DNA of 5,800 nt from Saprospiraceae bacterium. Lineage in GTDB: Bacteria > Bacteroidota > Bacteroidia > Chitinophagales > Saprospiraceae. The notes beneath the pieces were generated by a model that was given only the letters and a program-made list of their open reading frames with translations, ran no database searches and was not told the DNA's origin. The DNA lies in contig WGBN01000360.1 in NCBI GenBank assembly GCA_015494245.1, positions 1-5,800 of the forward strand, read 5' to 3'. The position numbers and the translations under genes were made by a program. This document shows, piece by piece, positions 1 to 5,767 of the stretch (positions are counted from its first letter, which is position 1; each line of letters starts with the position of its first letter).

Positions 1-1673
1 CTTTTGCGCTGCATGGAGCGGTATTCACTCACCCAGGCCTCGGCCGTAATGCCCCCCAGCGGGTTCCCCTGCTCGCGGTCGAACACGAAAAAATCAGATT
101 TGCCGGAAGGCAGATTCCGCTGCCAAATGCCCAGTTGAGAATACGTCAAAATCGCATAGCCCGTCTCCGCCTCTGTGCCAAAAGCCTCCTCATCAGAAGC
201 CATCAGCAGGTATTGGCCGGCCGGACGGGCAGGCAAGGCCACCTCCAGACTGTGGCTGTGCAAATCGTCCTGAGGCGGCAGGTTCACGCTTTGATTCCAG
301 ATGGGCTCCAAGCCGTTCAGATAAGTGATGACTCCTTGATTGCCCTCCTTATTGCGAATGGCTTGCAGCTTTTTCCCGATATTCTCATCATAGGGCAACA
401 TTTTGAGCCAGGCTTGTTTTGTATTGCGGAATTGCAGCAGAGCCGGGGCCGGTTTTTGTGGCAGGCAGATGCGCTCTGTCTTCAAGCTGAGGGAAGTCTG
501 CAGCAAAGAGCTTTTGAGGCTGGCGCAGCGCGAGCGCCCGGGTTCGCTGAGTCCGTCCGGATCTTTGGGCAAGCGGAGGCCTTCTTCGCAAATTTCCAGA
601 GCTTTTTTCCAGTGGTAGCGGTAGGTTTCGTCGGCCATGCCGGCGGTATATTTTTGGCCTTTGTCGTAATACCAGGCTGCAAGGTCTGCCAGGATGTCGG
701 TTTTCAGAGGGCTTTCGCCAAATGTAGTCCGGAGCTTTTGCAGGGCCTCTGTGTAGAGCTGATCCTTATCCGGCTGCGAGCCGTTTTCATAGACGAATTT
801 CAGGCGTTTGCGGTCGGCGTCTAAGAGCGCATCGGCGCCGTGGGTGATTTCCTGCCGGGCCATGCGAAAGCGCAGCAGTTCCTGGAAGAGCACGAGCGCG
901 CGATACTTGTAAGATACCGTATCGCGGGTATTGATTTTCCACTGCACGAATTCCTCTGCCGGAGCGAAGGCTTTGGGGTCTTCGATGTAAAAGGCGTAGG
1001 AAGGGCGGTTCAGATAGGACTGCTCGTTGGCAAAGTGGTCGAGTGCGCGATGGGCCAGGAAGTCGTAGAGCGTCGGGCGCAGGCCCTTGTTGTACCTACC
1101 GGGTAAAGTAAGCGCATCAAAGGTTTCTATGGCTACCTCGCGGATGCGTTCATCCGAAACGGATTGCAGATAAAGTGCATTGCTGCGGCGCTCGAATTCC
1201 TCGCCGGGCCAGGTAGCGGGGTCCTCACCGACCTCCGCCATGTCCGTGCGGTTTTGGAGCTCCCAGCGATGGTCGCGCAGGTAGTTGGCGTAGCGCTCGG
1301 CCAGCATGGATTGCATCAACGGCTTGGCGGGGAAAGGCGCCCGCTCCATTTCCCGACGGAAGAGTTCCAGGGCCATGACCGGTGCATTGCCTTCATCGCT
1401 GAGGTATTGGAGATACTTGCAGCGATAAACAGTCGTCTTGACGATTTGGGGAGCGTTCTTTTCGTTTTTCGCCTTTTCGGCCAGCTCTTCCACCAGCGTT
1501 TGAGCTGACTGGTAGAGCTGCTGTTGTTCGAGGGAGTCTATCTTTTTCCAAACTTCCTCATAGGTGGAATAATTCATCTTGGTAAGTTGGTTTTCTACAG
1601 GGGGTTGGGTTTTCTTTCCACAAGCCAGGATGAGCAGAGGCAGGAGGAAAGCGGCGATCAGGTAGCGGGTCAT
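1..1673 (-). CDS. Alpha-2-macroglobulin family lipoprotein, N-terminal part (gene continues past the left edge)
   Basis: Open frame of 557 codons from ATG at 1673 with no stop before base 1, so the C-terminal part is missing. Residues 1-18 form a lipoprotein signal (MTRYLIAAFLLPLLILAC) with lipobox ILAC and Cys18, which supports this start and predicts a lipid-anchored envelope protein. Residues about 35-370 look mainly alpha-helical and carry blocks I associate with Bacteroidota A2M proteins: LAERYANYLRDHRWELQNRT (125-143), TLYDFLAHRALDHF (201-214) and DTVSYKYRALVLFQELLRF (251-269). From about residue 395 the sequence turns beta-rich, and SDFFVFDREQGNPLGGITAEAW (526-547) resembles a macroglobulin (MG) domain strand pattern. 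Family members are typically far longer (well over 1,500 residues). They are thought to act as envelope protease traps or, in this phylum, to have undefined envelope roles; whether a thioester motif exists cannot be seen here. Family assignment is by recognition, without a search. Confidence 0.85.
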   Translation of the reverse strand, partial: MTRYLIAAFLLPLLILACGKKTQPPVENQLTKMNYSTYEEVWKKIDSLEQQQLYQSAQTLVEELAEKAKNEKNAPQIVKTTVYRCKYLQYLSDEGNAPVMALELFRREMERAPFPAKPLMQSMLAERYANYLRDHRWELQNRTDMAEVGEDPATWPGEEFERRSNALYLQSVSDERIREVAIETFDALTLPGRYNKGLRPTLYDFLAHRALDHFANEQSYLNRPSYAFYIEDPKAFAPAEEFVQWKINTRDTVSYKYRALVLFQELLRFRMARQEITHGADALLDADRKRLKFVYENGSQPDKDQLYTEALQKLRTTFGESPLKTDILADLAAWYYDKGQKYTAGMADETYRYHWKKALEICEEGLRLPKDPDGLSEPGRSRCASLKSSLLQTSLSLKTERICLPQKPAPALLQFRNTKQAWLKMLPYDENIGKKLQAIRNKEGNQGVITYLNGLEPIWNQSVNLPPQDDLHSHSLEVALPARPAGQYLLMASDEEAFGTEAETGYAILTYSQLGIWQRNLPSGKSDFFVFDREQGNPLGGITAEAWVSEYRSMQRK

Positions 1674-1694
1674 ATTGGTCGGTTTATTTTGCAG

Positions 1695-1726
1695 GAAAGT
1701 TAAGCATTCCTTCTCAAGGATGCAAA
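1695..1726 (-). promoter_or_regulatory. Candidate Bacteroidota-type promoter of the A2M gene
   Basis: Read on the minus strand, TTTG (1726-1723) is followed after 20 nt by TAACTTTC (1702-1695). This is one base from the -7 consensus TAnnTTTG, with near-ideal spacing for the primary sigma factor of Bacteroidota. Transcription would begin near 1688, giving a leader of roughly 15 nt before the ATG at 1673. The preceding gene ends at 1808, so the A2M gene probably has its own promoter even if read-through also occurs. Predicted from sequence only. Confidence 0.5.
1704..1723. repeat. Interrupted inverted repeat inside the promoter spacer
   Basis: GCATTCCTT (1704-1712) pairs with AAGGATGC (1716-1723) around a CTC loop, giving 8 bp with T1708 bulged. 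It occupies almost exactly the 20-bp spacer between the -33 and -7 elements proposed for the A2M gene. No U-tract follows on either strand, so it is not a convincing terminator. An operator for a dimeric regulator is one possibility; a chance palindrome is another. Confidence 0.35.
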
Positions 1727-1807
1727 TGCCATGACAAAGGCCCGTCTGCAAGGGTATATTAACAAATACGTAACGCTTTGCAATGAGTGGCTGGTATGAT
1801 TGGGGGG

Positions 1808-2662
1808 TCATTCCTTTTTCAAGCGGGCAGGCATGCTGCGCAGGTTGAAATCTGCAGGCCGGAAGCCTCCCTTTTCCACTTCTTCCCAGGAAAGCGGAGC
1901 GGAGACTCTGGCATCGGGATAGGCGCGCAGGGTGTAAGGCGCTGCTGTGTTTTTGCCGAGGCTGTTTTGCGCATAGTCCACCAGCACGCGCTTTTGGCTG
2001 TGGGTTTTGTGGTCGGAGCCGGGTTCTGCAAGCAGCTTCGGGTGAGCGGCTGCGAGTTCCCGTCCGATTTCTTTGACCCAATGGCGCACCTCCTCAAAGG
2101 TCTGCTTGCGCGGCAAAGGCACATAGAGGTGCATGCCCGTGCCCCCCGATGTCTTGGGCAGGGCTTGATAACCGTCTTTTTCAATTCTTTCGCGCAGCAG
2201 TAAACTCACCTCCAGCAATTGCTCAAAAGGCGTCTCCGCCGAAGCATCCAGGTCAAAAATGGCCTGATCGGGATGCTCAAAGTCATCTGCCGTGCAGGCC
2301 CAGAGATGCCATTCCAGAGCGCCACGCGCCACCAGCCACAGCAGCGTATAGAGCTCGTCCACCAACAACAGCTGAATGGTCTTTTCCCTGCTCAGCTCGC
2401 GATACGGCACGGTCCTCGCCAGCGGGGGCAAATCCCCGCTTACATCTCTTCGGTAAAAGGAAAATCCGTGAATGCCCCGGGGATAGACGTGCAGCGTTAC
2501 GGGCCGGTTCTTCAGATAAGGCCGCATATAAGGCCACACCTGCTCGTAATAATCCACCACCTCCTTCTTGGTGATGCCTGCTTCCGGAAAATACACTCGC
2601 CCGGGGTGTGATATCTCCAGCTTGCGACCGGCAATGATTTTTTGTAAAGTTTTTGCGGGCAT
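1808..2662 (-). CDS. Stand-alone LigD-type polymerase/primase domain protein (non-homologous end-joining family)
   Basis: A 284-residue protein matching the PolDom of bacterial DNA ligase D, an archaeo-eukaryotic primase-like fold that adds nucleotides or ribonucleotides and fills gaps during end joining. Visible motifs in order: an N-terminal block ISHPGRVYFPEAGITKKEVVDYY (17-39); GIHGFSFYRRD (63-73), where family members often have GFFQK; motif I FDLDAS (136-141) with metal ligands Asp137 and Asp139; motif II SGGTGMHLYVP (172-182) with His178; and motif III RVLVDYAQNSLGKNTAAPYTLRA (225-247) with Asp229. All catalytic positions I expect are present. The length fits the polymerase module alone, with no ligase or phosphoesterase module on either side. 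The start at 2662 lies 12 nt after the oxidoreductase stop codon, suggesting co-transcription. The symbol ligD is withheld because the ligase module is absent here. The preferred in vivo role is inferred. Confidence 0.9.
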   Translation of the reverse strand: MPAKTLQKIIAGRKLEISHPGRVYFPEAGITKKEVVDYYEQVWPYMRPYLKNRPVTLHVYPRGIHGFSFYRRDVSGDLPPLARTVPYRELSREKTIQLLLVDELYTLLWLVARGALEWHLWACTADDFEHPDQAIFDLDASAETPFEQLLEVSLLLRERIEKDGYQALPKTSGGTGMHLYVPLPRKQTFEEVRHWVKEIGRELAAAHPKLLAEPGSDHKTHSQKRVLVDYAQNSLGKNTAAPYTLRAYPDARVSAPLSWEEVEKGGFRPADFNLRSMPARLKKE

Positions 2663-2675
2663 TGATTCGATTTAG

Positions 2676-3743
2676 TCAATAACCAAACCTCCGTATATCC
2701 ACCTCTCTATCCACAGCTTTACCCGACAGCAGCAAATCTGCCATTTGTGTGGCACACCAGGGCGCCAGGGAAGAGCCCTTTGTCCCCAGTCCATTGAGGA
2801 TATAGAGGCGCTCTTGCTCCGGATGGCGCCCCAAAAGCGGCCGCCGGTCTTTGACTGTCGGGCGGACGGCAGCAAAGACGCCTTTGGTTTTATAAGGCTT
2901 TCGCCAAATGCTTTCAGCCCGTGTGCGCAGGGCTTTGACGCGCTCCGGCTGAGGCTGTTCGTCCACAAAATCCCAGACGTAATCGGAGCCGCACCAAACC
3001 GTTTCTGTATCGAGCGGCACGAAGTAAAGTTCATCCTTGTACATATACCGCTGTTCGTACATGCCCGACTCCATCTGTAAATGTAACACATGCCCCTTGG
3101 CGGGGTTTAGTGGCAGATGCCCAAACCAGGGATTTTCCCGCATGGCATAGCCCTCGCAAAAGACGACAGCCGAGGCGCTGTGCTCTTTGTACGAAACCCC
3201 CTCTGCCCGTATCTGCAAAGCCCCGTAGTCGAAATTTTCCCTCACAAAGGGCGTACACTTCCGCACGGCATCTAACAGGCGGGGTATGTCCAGGCGCGCA
3301 GCGCCACGGATACAACCATAGGCAGGAGCAGCGCGAAAAAGGCCCGGCTCCGGCGGTTCGCTTTGTATGGGCGCCAGCAAATGCGCATAGGCTTCATCTC
3401 CGAGGCGCATAGACCATTGATTGCGCAGATTCATGGATTCCCCTTCCGCAGAAGAAGCAGGCGGGAAGGCTCTGAATATGCGATGGGGCTGGAACAAGTC
3501 CACCTGCAGGTCCCTTTCCATTTGCCGGTAAGTGTTTTTGGCGAAAGCCAAAAACTCTTCAAAGCGCCAGGATTTCACCAGCCGCTTGCCCGTAACGGGA
3601 TTGATGATGCCCGCAGCCAGCCTGGAGCAACTCATCGGGGGCTCCGCATCAAAGACCAGCACCCTGCTGCCCCGCTGCTGCAAGACCCAGGCGAGCACAC
3701 TTCCGGCCAGGCCACCCCCGACGATGAAAAAATCCGCTTTCAT
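2676..3743 (-). CDS. FAD-dependent oxidoreductase, DAO (D-amino-acid oxidase/glycine oxidase) family
   Basis: A 355-residue soluble flavoprotein. The N-terminus is a Rossmann FAD-binding fold: FFIVGGGLAGS (5-15) is the dinucleotide-binding glycine motif, and VLVFDAE (28-34) ends the second strand with the acidic residue expected to hold the ribose. SRLAAGIINPVTG (40-52) is a block I link to Bacteroidota DAO-family proteins. The C-terminal flavin-contact region shows VRPTVKDRRPLLGRHP (293-308) and NGLGTKGSSLAP (317-328), both usual for the DAO fold. Such enzymes oxidise amines or amino acids with flavin; the substrate cannot be named from sequence, and no ThiO-type neighbours are present. ATG at 3743 overlaps the upstream stop as ATGA, indicating translational coupling to the YjbR-like gene. 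Length is normal for the family and no defect is visible. Confidence 0.85.
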   Translation of the reverse strand: MKADFFIVGGGLAGSVLAWVLQQRGSRVLVFDAEPPMSCSRLAAGIINPVTGKRLVKSWRFEEFLAFAKNTYRQMERDLQVDLFQPHRIFRAFPPASSAEGESMNLRNQWSMRLGDEAYAHLLAPIQSEPPEPGLFRAAPAYGCIRGAARLDIPRLLDAVRKCTPFVRENFDYGALQIRAEGVSYKEHSASAVVFCEGYAMRENPWFGHLPLNPAKGHVLHLQMESGMYEQRYMYKDELYFVPLDTETVWCGSDYVWDFVDEQPQPERVKALRTRAESIWRKPYKTKGVFAAVRPTVKDRRPLLGRHPEQERLYILNGLGTKGSSLAPWCATQMADLLLSGKAVDREVDIRRFGY

Positions 3744-4099
3744 GGCTGCAGCAAGCTATCTCGCAATTTACGGGGCAAGCCCTTGACGACCAGTTCGTAA
3801 GAATGGCGAATGAGCTCCTCCAACAAGTCCTCCGGCAGCAGGCCCTCGAAGACGACGGTATTCCAGTGTTTCTTATTCATGTGATAGCCCGGCAATACGT
3901 CTTCGGGCCATTGCATGCGCAGGCGCAGGGCTTCCTCCGGCTCGCATTTCAGATTGACGCGCAGAGGGACGGAGTCAAGAGAAGCCAGGGCATACATCTT
4001 TCCCCCCACCTTAAAAACCAAGGTGGTTTCATCAAAGGGAAAGGACTCCGTAGTGCCCGGCAGCTCGAGGCAAAAGTTGCGAAAGGACTCAATATTCAT
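3740..4099 (-). CDS. MmcQ/YjbR family protein
   Basis: A 119-residue protein with the signature of the MmcQ/YjbR family (CyaY-like fold, often annotated as DNA-binding though the function is poorly defined). Seen directly: an N-terminal helix with LELPGTTESFPFDETTLVFKVGGKMYAL (11-38), then RVNLKCEPEEALRLR (47-61), then PGYHMNKKHWNTVVFEG (69-85) and a C-terminal helix HSYELVVKGLPRKLRDSL (99-116). The conserved HMNKKHWNT core and the full family length argue for an intact gene. It is first in a minus-strand cluster and its stop overlaps the next start by four bases. Only 92 nt separate its start from the divergent tRNA, so its promoter must lie there; TACCTTTA ending 6 nt before the ATG resembles a -7 core but lacks a recognisable -33 partner. 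Confidence 0.88.
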   Translation of the reverse strand: MNIESFRNFCLELPGTTESFPFDETTLVFKVGGKMYALASLDSVPLRVNLKCEPEEALRLRMQWPEDVLPGYHMNKKHWNTVVFEGLLPEDLLEELIRHSYELVVKGLPRKLRDSLLQP

Positions 4100-4134
4100 G
4101 GCTTAAAGGTAAGGCAAGATTCCCGAAAAAGCAT

Positions 4135-4142
4135 TAACTTTG
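4135..4142 (+). promoter_or_regulatory. Candidate -7 element of the tRNA-Arg promoter
   Basis: TAACTTTG is an exact match to the Bacteroidota -7 consensus TAnnTTTG. It lies 49 nt upstream of the mature tRNA 5' end, a sensible distance for a short precursor leader. No clear TTTG is found 19-21 nt upstream, so support rests on the -7 box and on position alone. Confidence 0.4.
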
Positions 4143-4191
4143 CAACTCGAAAAGCGCTGAACGCGTGGAGTTTACCTTCACCTCTTTTCCA

Positions 4192-4263
4192 GGCCCCGTA
4201 GTTCAAGGGATAGAATAGGAGTTTCCTAAACTCTAGATCCAGGTTCGAGTCCTGGCGGGGCTA
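4192..4263 (+). tRNA. tRNA-Arg, anticodon CCT (reads AGG)
   Basis: A complete 72-nt cloverleaf. Acceptor GGCCCCG (4192-4198) pairs with CGGGGCT (4256-4262), with a G-U at pair 1-72, then discriminator A4263. D arm GTTC/GAAT (4201-4204, 4213-4216) with a G-U at pair 10-25. Anticodon stem GGAGT/ACTCT (4218-4222, 4230-4234) around loop TTCCTAA, with CCT at 4225-4227. The variable loop is AGAT. T arm CCAGG-TTCGAGT-CCTGG (4239-4255). CCA is not encoded (CTA follows), so it must be added by nucleotidyltransferase. The architecture matches the E. coli CCT arginine tRNA, including the short variable loop. Sequence from 4264 onward is unrelated repeat DNA, and I see no second copy of the tRNA 3' end that would mark an integrated element. 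Confidence 0.95.
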
Positions 4264-4274
4264 CTATGAATGTG

Positions 4275-4328
4275 GACGCTTCGCGTCTAATGTGGGGCCT
4301 GCGGCCCTAATGTGGCGCGCAAGCGCTC
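4275..4328. repeat. Left-arm mini-hairpin array (three units)
   Basis: Three consecutive palindromic units separated by TAATGTG: GACGC-TTC-GCGTC (4275-4287, perfect 5-bp stem), GGGCC-TGC-GGCCC (4295-4307, perfect 5-bp stem) and GCGC-GCAA-GCGC (4315-4326, 4-bp stem followed by TC). On the minus strand the first two become C-GAA-G and C-GCA-G triloops, the GNA class known for unusually stable DNA mini-hairpins. Stems differ in sequence while pairing is kept. Confidence 0.85.
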
Positions 4329-4413
4329 TAATGTGATTTTACGCTCGCTTCGCATCGCGTAATCGTACCTAATGGGTTACGCGATGCGAAGCCAGCGTTA
4401 AATCACATTAGAG
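4326..4413. repeat. Central long hairpin of the compound element
   Basis: Three paired blocks make 35 bp with two single mismatches: 4326-4339 with 4400-4413 (14 bp), 4341-4345 with 4394-4398 (5 bp) and 4347-4362 with 4377-4392 (16 bp, perfect). The mismatches are T4340/T4399 and C4346/C4393. The 14-nt loop (4363-4376) contains TAATGGG, a variant of the separator, so even the loop looks derived from the repeat unit. The structure could fold in RNA from either strand or extrude as a cruciform. No U-tract follows, so classical intrinsic termination is not obvious. Confidence 0.85.
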
Positions 4414-4464
4414 GCCGCAGGCCCCACATTAGACGCGAAGCGTCCACATTAGAGCCGAAGGCTC
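4411..4464. repeat. Right-arm mini-hairpin array (three units)
   Basis: Units separated by CACATTA: GGCC-GCA-GGCC (4413-4423, 4-bp core with an A/C mismatch just outside), GACGC-GAA-GCGTC (4432-4444, perfect) and GAGCC-GAA-GGCTC (4452-4464, perfect). Here the plus strand carries the GNA loops, the reverse of the left arm. The 4432-4444 unit contains GCGAAGC, a well-known hyperstable DNA hairpin sequence. The unit at 4452 has no counterpart in the left arm, and the left unit at 4315 has none here. Confidence 0.85.
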
Positions 4465-4489
4465 CACATTAAATCTCCCTCCACACCTC

Positions 4490-5740
4490 ATGCTCCTCAA
4501 CCTCTACAAAAACTCCTATTCCGGCCTATCCCGCGAGGTATGGATTCTCGCTCTGGTCATGCTGGTCAACAGGACGGGGGCTATGTTGATGCCTTTTCTG
4601 ACCATCATCATGACGGAGGGGCGGGGTTTCAGCTTGAAGGAAGCCGGTTTTATGATGAGCGCTTTTGGGCTGGGTTCCATCCTCGGCTCCTGGTTAGGCG
4701 GCAAGCTAACAGACCGCATAGGTTTTTACGCGGTACAGACCTGGTCGCTGGTTTTGACGAGTGCAATGTTTGCATCATTGGCATTTGCCAATAGCCTGAT
4801 AATCTTGACTTTAGGAATGTTTGCCTTGAGCGCTATTGCAGACTCTTTTCGTCCTGCCAACCAGGCGGCCATCGTCATTTACAGCAAGCCGAAGAACCTC
4901 ACCCGCTCTTTCGGTTTACAGCGGCTGGCCTTTAATTTGGGCTATGCAGTGGGCCCTACTTTGGGCGGTTTGATGATTGTGCGCTTTGGCTACAACTCCA
5001 TCTTTTTCATGAGCGCCCTGGGGTACTTCATCTCGGTCATCCTGCTCAAAATCTTGCTGCCCAAGCCCAGGGAAGAAGACTTGCCGCAGCGGGCCGGAAA
5101 AAAAGAGAAGCAAGACAAGGCTGCAAGCAGCCCCTGGCAGGACAAATCTTATTTGCGCTTTTTATTTTTCTCCCTCCTCGCTGCCACGGGCTTTTTTCAG
5201 CTCATCTCTGCCATTCCCGCTTTTTGGAAGATGGAGCAATCCTTTTCGGAATTTCAAATCGGCCTCTTCATGGGCCTCAACGGTCTGATCATTGCCCTTA
5301 TGGAAATGCCCTTGCTATACCTGATTGAGTACAAGGCCTCCAAGCGCAGTTTCATGACGGGAGGTGCCCTCTTGTTTGCCCTTTCCTACATCACGCTCAT
5401 TGCGGGCTTCTCCCCTGCTGCAGCCGCCATCCTCTACATCAGCCTGATCAGCATAGGGGAAATGTTTTTCATGCCCTTTGCCTCTTCTTACATCGGCAAG
5501 CGGGCCCCCAAAAATGCCCTGGGTCAATACATGGGACTCTACGCCATGAGCTGGGGCATTGCCATCGTGCTGGCTCCTACCGGCGGCCTCTACCTCGCCG
5601 AGCAGTGGGGATTTGAAAGGCTGTGGTACACCAGCGCCGCCGTCTGCGCCCTGGCAGCACTGGGCGTGTGGGAGAATGTGGAACGTGACGAACGTGGCGG
5701 GCGTGACAGACGTGACAAACGTGACAAACGTGACGCGTGA
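4490..5740 (+). CDS. MFS transporter (DHA1-like, 12 membrane segments), substrate unknown
   Basis: A 416-residue inner-membrane secondary transporter. About twelve hydrophobic segments are visible: roughly 17-40, 52-72, 80-100, 103-120, 143-165, 168-191, then a charged loop (192-220, rich in Lys/Glu) marking the centre of an MFS protein, then 222-246, 256-280, 287-307, 309-332, 343-368 and 373-394. The motif A form GSWLGGKLTDRIGF (66-79) lies in the loop after TM2, and RLAFNLGYAVGPTLGG (145-160) in TM5 resembles the antiporter motif C region. The N-terminus (YKNSYSGLSREVWILALVMLVNRTGAM) fits Bacteroidota MFS proteins and supports ATG 4490, although no Shine-Dalgarno is seen. These proteins often export drugs or metabolites; the substrate cannot be assigned. 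The gene starts 18 nt after the compound repeat element, so its promoter lies in that element or upstream of the tRNA. Its last ~18 residues (RDERGGRDRRDKRDKRDA) are a charged tail encoded by a 9-bp tandem repeat, likely an acquired extension. Confidence 0.88.
   Translation: MLLNLYKNSYSGLSREVWILALVMLVNRTGAMLMPFLTIIMTEGRGFSLKEAGFMMSAFGLGSILGSWLGGKLTDRIGFYAVQTWSLVLTSAMFASLAFANSLIILTLGMFALSAIADSFRPANQAAIVIYSKPKNLTRSFGLQRLAFNLGYAVGPTLGGLMIVRFGYNSIFFMSALGYFISVILLKILLPKPREEDLPQRAGKKEKQDKAASSPWQDKSYLRFLFFSLLAATGFFQLISAIPAFWKMEQSFSEFQIGLFMGLNGLIIALMEMPLLYLIEYKASKRSFMTGGALLFALSYITLIAGFSPAAAAILYISLISIGEMFFMPFASSYIGKRAPKNALGQYMGLYAMSWGIAIVLAPTGGLYLAEQWGFERLWYTSAAVCALAALGVWENVERDERGGRDRRDKRDKRDA
5681..5740 (+). 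repeat. 9-bp tandem repeat (consensus AAACGTGAC) forming the 3' end of the MFS gene
   Basis: Six successive 9-mers: GAACGTGAC, GAACGTGGC, GGGCGTGAC, AGACGTGAC, AAACGTGAC, AAACGTGAC (5681-5734), then a partial GCGTGA whose TGA is the stop codon, followed at once by a second TGA. The period is a multiple of three, so the array adds residues in frame (mostly RDx triplets). The last two copies are identical, consistent with recent slippage or unit duplication. Confidence 0.85.
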
Positions 5741-5748
5741 TGATCGGA

Positions 5749-5767
5749 GGGGATTCTCCCCGATTTT
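5749..5767 (+). terminator. Weak terminator-like hairpin after the MFS gene
   Basis: GGGGA (5749-5753) and TCCCC (5757-5761) pair around a TTC loop, followed by GATTTT. The stem is only 5 bp and the T-run four bases, so this is a poor intrinsic terminator. It also overlaps 9-bp-periodic repeat DNA, which may be the real reason for the structure. Confidence 0.25.

Larger units (their letters stand above)
4268..4471. repeat. Compound inverted-repeat element ('palindrome of palindromes') between the tRNA and the MFS gene
   Basis: A 204-bp element of about 20-21-bp units. The left half has separators GAATGTG (4268-4274) and TAATGTG (4288-4294, 4308-4314, 4329-4335); the right half has the reverse complement CACATTA (4404-4410, 4425-4431, 4445-4451, 4465-4471). 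Between separators sit mini-palindromes, and the halves meet in a long central hairpin. The right half is an approximate reverse complement of the left, except that each half has one unit the other lacks. It contains no credible ORF. No flanking direct duplication is seen, so insertion by a transposase is not demonstrated. Candidates are a REP/BIME-like or MITE-like family, a terminator or processing structure for the tRNA transcript, or a leader for the MFS gene. I do not recognise it as a named family. Confidence 0.85.

Noticed and set aside
135..824. 229-codon plus-strand open frame
   Set aside because: It lies opposite the well-supported A2M lipoprotein frame and its translation shows no recognisable family or composition of a real protein.
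1704..1723. Intrinsic terminator for the three-gene cluster
   Set aside because: The stem is bulged and no T-run follows on the minus strand; its position in the promoter spacer fits a regulatory site better.
1787..2203. 138-codon plus-strand open frame
   Set aside because: It is antisense to the LigD-type polymerase gene, whose motifs are unmistakable.
3363..3800. 145-codon plus-strand open frame
   Set aside because: It is antisense to the DAO oxidoreductase start region and spans its conserved FAD-binding motif; no family resemblance.
4268..4471. CRISPR array
   Set aside because: The recurring part is only 7 nt, the 'spacers' are palindromes, and the second half is inverted. This does not fit a CRISPR array.
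4192..4471. Integrated genetic island using the tRNA-Arg 3' end as attachment site
   Set aside because: No duplicate of the tRNA 3' end and no integrase are visible; the next gene is an ordinary MFS transporter.
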